From: Halorientalis litorea
Lineage (GTDB): Archaea; Halobacteriota; Halobacteria; Halobacteriales; Haloarculaceae
NCBI RefSeq assembly: GCF_023028225.1
Contig: NZ_CP095482.1
Span: forward strand, 496,001 to 560,000
Length of the DNA: 64,000 nt
Direction: 5' to 3'
Notes under the pieces: model-generated
The model's database searches: none
Told to the model about the DNA's origin: nothing
The model's input: the letters and a program-made list of their open reading frames with translations, nothing else
Part shown: piece after piece, positions 58,916-64,000 of the stretch
Layout of the letters: each line of letters begins with the position of its first letter
Numbering within the stretch: position 1 is the first letter of the stretch
Program-made: the position numbers and the translations under genes

Positions 58916-59650
58916 ATGAGTCTGTACGAAGCCTCGATACGGGTCGAACACGAGTGTCCGTACCGAGAAATCTCGGAGCGCCACCCGGACTTGACGATAC
59001 GTGAGTGGCCGCTGAGCGACTGCCAAGTGCTCGAAATCACCTCCGAGACGACACCGACTGATGAGCTACTCGACGAGATCAGTCGGCTTGGAACCATCCT
59101 TCACGAATCGAAGGGGGAAGACGGGTATCACGTCGTCACGCAGTCGTGTCTCTGCTCACTGGAAGAGTCCATCATCGACCGATTCGAGGAGCACAACTGT
59201 CTGTATCAGTCACCAACGATCTACCGCCAAGGCTGGGAGCACTACACGGTAGTTGCATTCGACGGTGACGACATCCGGGAGTTACTCGGTGACCTGCGAT
59301 CCGACAGGGAAATCGAACTGCTCTCGAAGACGTCGATTTCGGAGACGCAGATTCCCCACAGTATGCTGGCACCGGCGAGTCAGCTGTTCGAGAATCTCAC
59401 TGACCGACAGCTAGCGGCACTCCAGTTAGCACTGGAACGCGGCTACTACGAACAACCGCGGAAGACTTCCCTCCGAGACCTTACCGAACAAACAGCCGTC
59501 GCTCGTTCAACGTACGAAGAGCACCTCCGAAAGGCCGAGAACAAACTCCTCACGAACGCGGGCCAGTTTCTGCGACTGGTCACCGCTACCGCCACGTCTG
59601 ACCCATTAGAAGTAGAGAAGACACGACAGGCCAAGCGAGCGGCCGAATAG
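58916..59650 (+). CDS. HTH-10 (bacterio-opsin activator-type) transcription regulator
   Basis: This 244-residue protein starts MSLYEASIRVEHECPYREISERHPDL, the standard beginning of this haloarchaeal family, has a ligand-sensing middle region with a CLCS motif, and ends with the HTH-10 domain LTDRQLAALQLALERGYYEQPRKTSLRDLTEQTAVARSTYEEHLRKAENKLL. The ATG at 58916 is chosen because a TATA box lies inside the longer frame that begins at 58874. The cysteines (CPY, CQV, CLCS, NCLY) may sense sulfane sulfur or redox state; this is inference from its divergent target. Confidence 0.85.
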   Translation: MSLYEASIRVEHECPYREISERHPDLTIREWPLSDCQVLEITSETTPTDELLDEISRLGTILHESKGEDGYHVVTQSCLCSLEESIIDRFEEHNCLYQSPTIYRQGWEHYTVVAFDGDDIRELLGDLRSDREIELLSKTSISETQIPHSMLAPASQLFENLTDRQLAALQLALERGYYEQPRKTSLRDLTEQTAVARSTYEEHLRKAENKLLTNAGQFLRLVTATATSDPLEVEKTRQAKRAAE

Positions 59651-59719
59651 ACAGCCGCCGATGTCAAGTAGGAAAGTGGACGAGCAAATCACAAACTGGG
59701 ACAAAGGTACGAACACGAT

Positions 59720-60325
59720 ATGAGCGACGGAGAGAGTTTCATTCGATTCTATGAAAGCGAGTTCGGGATGACGATCATGGATCGCGAGGCTGCATACGTG
59801 AAACAGCACGTCAGTGCGGACGACCGAATTTTAGACGTTGGATGCGGCATCGGCTCGCTCGAAGAGCGTTTTCCCGGCCACGAAATGATCGGGGTGGATC
59901 GCTCGGAGGCGATGATCCAGGCAGCACAGGATCGAGTTTCTGCACCGTTCGTGCTCGGCGATGCGACCGCGCTCCCTGTCGCATCAGCGTCCGTCGATGC
60001 TGTCGTCTCCGTCTCGACGCTCGAATTCATTCCCGAAATCGAGACAGTCCTTGCGGAAGCCACTCGCGTACTCGCTCCTGGAGGGACTCTCGTTGCACTC
60101 GTGTTGAACACACGTTCCGAGTACGTTCAATCGAATCTCCAGCGAGAAGGTTCCTACTTCCAGCGGATGGTTCACCGGGACTCTGAGGCGTTGGCGGACA
60201 CGATACTTGAGTGCGTCGAGGGCGAGCAGGAGTTCTTCTTGGGTATCTCCGACGAGCAAGTCTTCGAGAGCACAGACCCATCGAAAGCTGCGATCTCAGC
60301 GGTAGTCGGGACTCTGCCTGAGTGA
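59720..60325 (+). CDS. Class I SAM-dependent methyltransferase (island)
   Basis: This 201-residue methyltransferase has motif I ILDVGCGIGSLEERFPG, motif II MIGVDRSEAMI, post-II FVLGDATALPVASASVDAVVSVSTLEFI and motif III EATRVLAPGGTLVALVL. It is short, so a small-molecule substrate is likely. It lies 70 bp after the regulator with its own AT-rich upstream. Confidence 0.82.
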   Translation: MSDGESFIRFYESEFGMTIMDREAAYVKQHVSADDRILDVGCGIGSLEERFPGHEMIGVDRSEAMIQAAQDRVSAPFVLGDATALPVASASVDAVVSVSTLEFIPEIETVLAEATRVLAPGGTLVALVLNTRSEYVQSNLQREGSYFQRMVHRDSEALADTILECVEGEQEFFLGISDEQVFESTDPSKAAISAVVGTLPE

Positions 60326-60364
60326 CCGCAATATCCTTGCCCTGGTTCCGTGAACACGAACTAC

Positions 60365-61174
60365 ATGACCGATTCGTCCGATCCGGACACGTCCCCGCTT
60401 TTCGAGGCGAAAGAATTCGACGAATCATCTGTATTCTCGCCGGAAGCACTGCTGGAGAACGCTCGACGGCAGAAAGACCTCCCAGAACACTCAGTTCCGG
60501 ATATCTGTATCCTCGATCCAGATGGAGATATTGTGCGCCAGTTGTCGGCCACCGGCGAAGCACACGAAGATGAAGCGTGGCCCGGTTATCACACTGACCT
60601 CTATCGGTTCGAACGAAACGGCGAGGAGTTCGGAATTGTCGGGTGTGCTGTCGGGGCACCGTTCGCTGTGCTGCTTGCAGAGCAATTGTTCGCCGCAGGC
60701 TGCCAGTTTCTCATAAGCGTCACCTCCTCAGGACAGATCGTACCCAAGGACGATCCGCCCTACTTCGTTCTCATCGATCGCGCGCTCCGCGACGAAGGAA
60801 CGAGTCACCATTACCACTCGACGAGTCGCTATGCAACTCTCGATGAAGAGCTTCGTGCTCCGGTCGAGGAGGAGTGCAAAACCGTGTCTCGACCTGTATA
60901 CACGGGAGCAACGTGGACAACGGACGCCCCGTTTCGGGAAACGGAGACTGCAATCGACCGTGCCCGATTAGACGAGATTCTTGCTGTCGAAATGGAGGCA
61001 GCAGCACTCTACACGTTCGCCGACGTTCGAGAGCAACCACTCGTTTGCTTCGCCCACGTGACCAACCAAATGGGACAGACAGAGGAAGATTTCGAGAAAG
61101 GGGATGCAGATGGGAGTCTGGATGCATTAGAGGTGATTGACGCGTCTGCTACGGCTTGGCGATCGTTGAATTGA
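60365..61174 (+). CDS. Nucleoside phosphorylase family protein (island)
   Basis: This 269-residue PNP/UDP-type phosphorylase-like protein has an N-terminal segment before ICILDPDGDIVRQL, then EEFGIVGCAVGAPFAVLLAEQLFAAGCQFLISVTSSGQI, DRALRDEGTSHHYHSTSRYATLD, TGATWTTDAPFRET and AVEMEAAALYTFADVREQPLVCFAHVTNQ, all typical. ATG 60365 is taken because a TATA-like CAATATCC at 60328 gives a short leader; GTG 60350 is possible. Salvage or a chemical-signal role is possible. Confidence 0.82.
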   Translation: MTDSSDPDTSPLFEAKEFDESSVFSPEALLENARRQKDLPEHSVPDICILDPDGDIVRQLSATGEAHEDEAWPGYHTDLYRFERNGEEFGIVGCAVGAPFAVLLAEQLFAAGCQFLISVTSSGQIVPKDDPPYFVLIDRALRDEGTSHHYHSTSRYATLDEELRAPVEEECKTVSRPVYTGATWTTDAPFRETETAIDRARLDEILAVEMEAAALYTFADVREQPLVCFAHVTNQMGQTEEDFEKGDADGSLDALEVIDASATAWRSLN

Positions 61175-61190
61175 CGTATCCAGCGATACG
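61175..61190 (+). terminator. Hairpin after the phosphorylase gene
   Basis: CGTATC CAGC GATACG (perfect 6-bp stem) begins directly after the stop codon, and a T-rich tract (TTTTTATTTCTTATTT) follows at 61232-61247, so transcription probably ends in this region. Positions 61191-61336 otherwise show no gene. Confidence 0.45.
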
Positions 61191-61336
61191 TTCAGGAACG
61201 ATGTAGTGGTGGGCACAACATCACTCGGTGTTTTTATTTCTTATTTCCGATAATTTTGACTGTACGCGAATCCCGGTGACATCCACTCACCCAATCGCCC
61301 ATCGAACCAAAGCAAAATCAGACCCGTTCGACTGAT

Positions 61337-61359
61337 AATCGCCACGCCGTCTGGCGATT
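61337..61359. other. Hairpin near the 3' end of tRNA-Arg
   Basis: AATCGCCA CGCCGTC TGGCGATT forms a perfect 8-bp stem 18 bp beyond the tRNA 3' end. It could be a tRNA 3' processing or termination structure, or a recombinase arm-type or core site at the island border. Confidence 0.35.
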
Positions 61360-61377
61360 ACTTCGTTCCAAATGTAT

Positions 61378-61451
61378 GGGCGCTGCAGGATTTGAACCCG
61401 CGGCAGCTTGGTCCGAAGCCAAGTACTCTGTCCAGACTGAGCTAAGCGCCC
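61378..61451 (-). tRNA. tRNA-Arg (anticodon TCG)
   Basis: The reverse strand folds as a tRNA: acceptor GGGCGCT/AGCGCCC, D-arm with A-box TTAGCTCAGTCTGG, anticodon stem CTTGG/CCAAG with loop CTTCGGA (anticodon TCG) and T-arm with GGTTCAAATCC. It is 74 nt with no encoded CCA and no intron. The discriminator end faces the low-GC region. Confidence 0.93.
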
Positions 61452-61577
61452 GGATGAGGCGGTACCAGACGTTCGGTGTTAAACGACTCGGTTCAGAGTG
61501 ACCGGTGGCGGGGCTGTTGGCGAGCTGCCGAGTGGCGTATCGGGTGCTTTATTTCCGGGTCGTGGGAGAGTGGGGGT

Positions 61578-62426
61578 ATGGGCATCGGAGCGGCCGCGCG
61601 GGGGGCACTCGAACTGACACGGCCGGTGAACGCCGTCGTCGCCGGGATGTTGACGTTCATCGGGTCGTTCGTCGCCGTGCCCGTAGCGTCGCTCTCGGCG
61701 GTCCCGGTGGCCGCGGCGGTCGGTGCGACCGTCTTGGCGACCGGGGCCGGGAACGCCATCAACGACTACTTCGACCGCGACATCGACCGCATCAACGACC
61801 CCGACCGGCCGATTCCGCGTGGCGCGATTTCGCCACGCGGGGCACTCGCGTTCAGCGTCGCCCTCTTTCTGGTGGCCGTCGTCGTCGCGCTGGCACTTCT
61901 GCCGATCCTCGCCATTGCCATCGCCGTCGTGAACCTCGCCGCGTTGGTCACGTACACGGAGTTATTCAAAGGGAAGCCGGGCGTCGGGAACGCGCTGGTG
62001 GCGTACCTCGGCGGGAGTACGTTTCTGTTCGGTGGCGCGGCGGTCGGGTCGGTCGGCCCGACTGTCGTCCTCTTCTTGCTCGCGGCACTCTCGACGCTGG
62101 CCCGCGAGATTATCAAGGACGTCGAGGACGTGGCGGGTGACAGAGAGGAGGGGCTGAACACCCTCCCGATAGCAATCGGCGAGCGGCGGGCACTCCAGTT
62201 GGCCGCGGGACTGCTACTCGCGGCGGCACTCGCCAGTCCCGTCCCGTACCTGACGGGGACGTTCGGCGTGGCGTATCTGGCGGTCGTCGGTCCCGCAGAC
62301 CTCGTAATGCTCGCCGCGGGCTATCGGAGTTTCGAGTGTCCGTCGGTCGGCCAGTCGCAGCTGAAATACGGAATGTTCTTGGCGGCAGCGGCGTTCGTCG
62401 CGGGGCGTGCCGCGACGGTCGTATGA
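61578..62426 (+). CDS. Geranylgeranylglycerol-phosphate geranylgeranyltransferase (UbiA family)
   Basis: This enzyme (digeranylgeranylglyceryl phosphate synthase) adds the second isoprenoid chain in archaeal lipid synthesis. The 282-residue membrane protein has the prenyl-diphosphate motifs GNAINDYFDRDIDRINDPDRPIPRG and REIIKDVEDVAGDREEGLNTLPIAIG. Seven to nine helices are evident. The ATG at 61578 (MGIGAAARGALELTRPVNAVVAG) is chosen over an upstream TTG-type start since the archaeal family begins here. Confidence 0.93.
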   Translation: MGIGAAARGALELTRPVNAVVAGMLTFIGSFVAVPVASLSAVPVAAAVGATVLATGAGNAINDYFDRDIDRINDPDRPIPRGAISPRGALAFSVALFLVAVVVALALLPILAIAIAVVNLAALVTYTELFKGKPGVGNALVAYLGGSTFLFGGAAVGSVGPTVVLFLLAALSTLAREIIKDVEDVAGDREEGLNTLPIAIGERRALQLAAGLLLAAALASPVPYLTGTFGVAYLAVVGPADLVMLAAGYRSFECPSVGQSQLKYGMFLAAAAFVAGRAATVV

Positions 62427-62555
62427 ATCCGCGGGTGGTTTCCGTCGTCGAATCGTCGGTCGCCGGAAGAAAAGTATATATATATGCTCGGGTCAGTAGT
62501 CGGTAGAGAAGCGACCCTGTGGCGGGGGTCACTCCGACGAAACCTTTCACAGTCC

Positions 62556-63176
62556 ATGTACGAACTGGGTTCTGATTTCGGTGACGCGACAGTCGACCAG
62601 GGGACCAATATCCTCGTCGCTGGGCCTCCACTCTCCGGTAAACGCGAGTTGGCGATGAACGTCCTCAAACAGGGCTCCGACCGGGAGGAAGGTTCTATCG
62701 TCGTCACGACACGGGACAACGCCGAGCGCGTTCTCGACGACTTCGAGGCACTCGTCGGGTCACCCGAGAACGTCGACGTGGGTATCGTCGACTGCGTGAC
62801 CAAACATCAAGGGCGGTCGGTTTCGGATACGGACCTCGTCAAGTACGCGTCTTCTCCGGTCGATATGACCGGTATCGGTATCAAGTTCTCCGAGTTCATC
62901 GAGGAGTTCACGGCCTACCGCGACATCGAACACAACCGCGTGATGTTCGACTCCATCTCGACGCTGTTGCTCTACTCGGACCTGCGGACCGTCTTCCGGT
63001 TCATGCACGTGTTCACCAGTCGCGTCGAGAAGGCAGACGCCGTCGGTATCCACGTCATCGAGTCGACGGCACACGACGAGGAGGCGATGAACACGCTCAA
63101 GCAGTTGTTCGACGGCATCGTGCGGACGGACGAGGACCGCAACGTCACGCTCCAACTCCCCGGCATCGACATGTAG
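62556..63176 (+). CDS. RecA-superfamily (KaiC/HTR-like) ATPase
   Basis: This 206-residue protein has Walker A LVAGPPLSGKRELAMNVL near residue 23 and Walker B-type RVMFDSISTLLLYSD near residue 130, with no second KaiC domain. Haloarchaeal HTR-like proteins of this type are linked to transducer signalling. ATG 62556 (MYELGSDFGDATVDQGTNI) is preferred to the ATG at 62484, which would sit immediately after the TATA-like TATATATATA. Confidence 0.8.
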   Translation: MYELGSDFGDATVDQGTNILVAGPPLSGKRELAMNVLKQGSDREEGSIVVTTRDNAERVLDDFEALVGSPENVDVGIVDCVTKHQGRSVSDTDLVKYASSPVDMTGIGIKFSEFIEEFTAYRDIEHNRVMFDSISTLLLYSDLRTVFRFMHVFTSRVEKADAVGIHVIESTAHDEEAMNTLKQLFDGIVRTDEDRNVTLQLPGIDM

Positions 63177-63216
63177 CGGCGGCACGCTTTTCTCGCCGCG
63201 CACTGTCGATACAGGC

Positions 63217-63627
63217 ATGCCAGTCGAAGACGACGCGGCACTCTCCGAGATACTCGACGCCCAGACCATCGCCGTCGTCGGCTGTTCGGCCACGCCGAGC
63301 AAGGCGGCCCACCGGATACCGAAGTACATGCAGTCACACGGCTACGAGATAGTCCCGGTCAACCCGTTCGAGGACGAAATCCTCGGCCAGCGTGCGTACG
63401 ATTCGCTGTCCGAAGTCGAGGCGGACATCGACATCGTGGACGTGTTCCGGCCGAGCGACGAGGTGGCGGGCATCGTCGAGGAGGCACTCGACCGCGACGA
63501 CGCGGGCGTCGTCTGGCTCCAACAGGGAATTACCGACGACGAGGCTGCAGCGAAAGCGGATGCGGCGGGTCGGCAGTTCGTCCAAGACCGCTGTCTGAAG
63601 GTCGAACACCAGCGGCTCAAGACGTAG
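63217..63627 (+). CDS. CoA-binding domain protein
   Basis: This 136-residue Rossmann protein of the YccU type has IAVVGCSATPSKAAHRIPKYMQSHGYEIVPVNPFEDEILGQRAYDSLSEVEADIDIVDVFRPSDEVAGIVEEAL and VVWLQQGI, characteristic of the CoA_binding_2 family. Its function is unknown; it may bind CoA or an adenine nucleotide. Confidence 0.85.
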   Translation: MPVEDDAALSEILDAQTIAVVGCSATPSKAAHRIPKYMQSHGYEIVPVNPFEDEILGQRAYDSLSEVEADIDIVDVFRPSDEVAGIVEEALDRDDAGVVWLQQGITDDEAAAKADAAGRQFVQDRCLKVEHQRLKT

Positions 63628-63649
63628 TCGGGCGGTTCGGACCGGGGAG

Positions 63650-63979
63650 TCAGTCCTCGGGTTCGGCGGCCGCACCGCCGGCGGCACCGCTCGTCTCGCC
63701 GCCCGTCGCCGGGTTCTCGTCCGGGTCCTCGGCGGTCGCTATCGTGGCCTCCGCGAGGACGCGCTCGGTGTCGATGTCGGCGTCCGCCGCGAGTGCGTCG
63801 AGGAGGGCGCGCTGTTCGGCCAGTTCGTGTTCCATCCCGTCGACAGTCTCGCTCGTGCTCTCGACGGTCTGACGGAGTTGGTCGACCTCCGCGCGGAGTT
63901 GGTTCATCTTCCCGTAGAGGTCCTCCGCCGCGTCGATCATCTTCTGGATTTTCTTCTTCGTGTCGCCGAGTCCGACCAT
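63650..63979 (-). CDS. DUF5798-like haloarchaeal coiled-coil protein
   Basis: This 109-residue protein starts MVGLGDTKKKIQKMIDAAEDLYGKMNQLRAEVDQLRQTVESTSETVDGMEHELAEQRALLDALA, a coiled coil, followed by a disordered acidic Gly/Ala-rich tail (ATGGETSGAAGGAAAEPED). It matches DUF5798 as I recall that family. It converges on the CoA-binding gene. Confidence 0.7.
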   Translation of the reverse strand: MVGLGDTKKKIQKMIDAAEDLYGKMNQLRAEVDQLRQTVESTSETVDGMEHELAEQRALLDALAADADIDTERVLAEATIATAEDPDENPATGGETSGAAGGAAAEPED

Positions 63980-64000
63980 GTTCGTCGGTAGCCGCGCGCG

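Larger units (their letters stand above)
55438..61377. other. Candidate integrated island next to tRNA-Arg
   Basis: From about 55440 to the tRNA 3' end the sequence is visibly less GC-rich and codon use shifts (more A/T-ending codons, for example in the phosphorylase and methyltransferase genes). It contains two gene remnants and a self-contained regulator/transporter/enzyme set. The tRNA 3' end facing it fits integrase targeting, but no integrase and no direct repeat of the tRNA end were found. Confidence 0.45.

Noticed and set aside
55438-61451. Direct repeat of the tRNA-Arg 3' end marking the far end of the island.
   Set aside because: I looked for the T-arm/acceptor sequence around 55.4-56.4 kb by eye and found none, so no attachment site is annotated.
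1-64000. CRISPR array, rRNA genes and insertion-sequence transposase.
   Set aside because: No regularly spaced repeats, no rRNA-like sequence and no transposase-like protein were seen.

Overview
The window is chromosomal-type DNA from a haloarchaeon (class Halobacteria; genus not determinable from the sequence). The DNA is GC-rich and the proteins are very acidic. Many genes overlap by ATGA, GTGA or TGATG, several start codons sit about 25 nt downstream of a TATA-like box (leaderless transcripts), and the content is archaeal: ribosomal protein S8e, a geranylgeranylglyceryl-phosphate geranylgeranyltransferase, a methenyl-tetrahydromethanopterin cyclohydrolase, a GTPBP1-like GTPase and bacterio-opsin-activator-type regulators.

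Positions 1-14890 are a cobalamin (B12) locus. A rightward, translationally coupled operon runs cbiG (cut by the window edge), two cbiH paralogues, a [3Fe-4S]-type ferredoxin, a LAGLIDADG-fold protein, a cbiX-ferredoxin fusion, a DUF3209 protein and a PQQ-type beta-propeller. A leftward set, ChlID-type chelatase ATPase, cbtB and cbtA (cobalt uptake), diverges from a rightward cobN-cbiC-cbiE operon across a 34-bp symmetric promoter. Both early (CbiX) and late (CobN) cobalt insertion enzymes are present; cbiL, cbiF and cbiT are not in view and may lie upstream.

Positions 15000-49750 hold mostly housekeeping and accessory genes: a CbiX-like paralogue, a VOC protein, a coiled-coil protein, a DUF445/Abi-alpha-like pair, a BKACE enzyme, two YdjM-like membrane proteins, a PAS histidine kinase, a secreted sugar-dehydrogenase-like lipoprotein, homoserine kinase, mch, pyrF, HAD phosphatases and a GTPase. 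A metal theme links two distant loci: the operator-like inverted repeat TTAGACGTGTCTAA occurs upstream of an MntR/DtxR-type regulator plus a GDT1-family transporter (28.8 kb), and again upstream of a multicopper oxidase plus a ZIP transporter (41.4 kb).

Positions 49915-55409 carry rps8e and then the most novel-looking unit: a tightly coupled operon encoding a membrane HEAT-repeat protein, a 34-residue mini-ORF, a membrane/zinc-ribbon/coiled-coil protein, a second coiled-coil protein and a bactofilin-like beta-helix protein. I read it as a candidate membrane-anchored scaffold or filament system.

Positions about 55440-61377 look like an integrated island. The region is visibly less GC-rich, contains a SHOCT-domain pseudogene with two nonsense codons and a frameshifted membrane-protein remnant, and carries an MFS transporter, a rhodanese/persulfide-dioxygenase-like fusion, a divergent HTH-10 regulator, a methyltransferase and a nucleoside phosphorylase. 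It abuts the 3' end of a tRNA-Arg(TCG) gene. Lipid biosynthesis, a KaiC-like ATPase, a CoA-binding protein and a DUF5798-like protein close the window.
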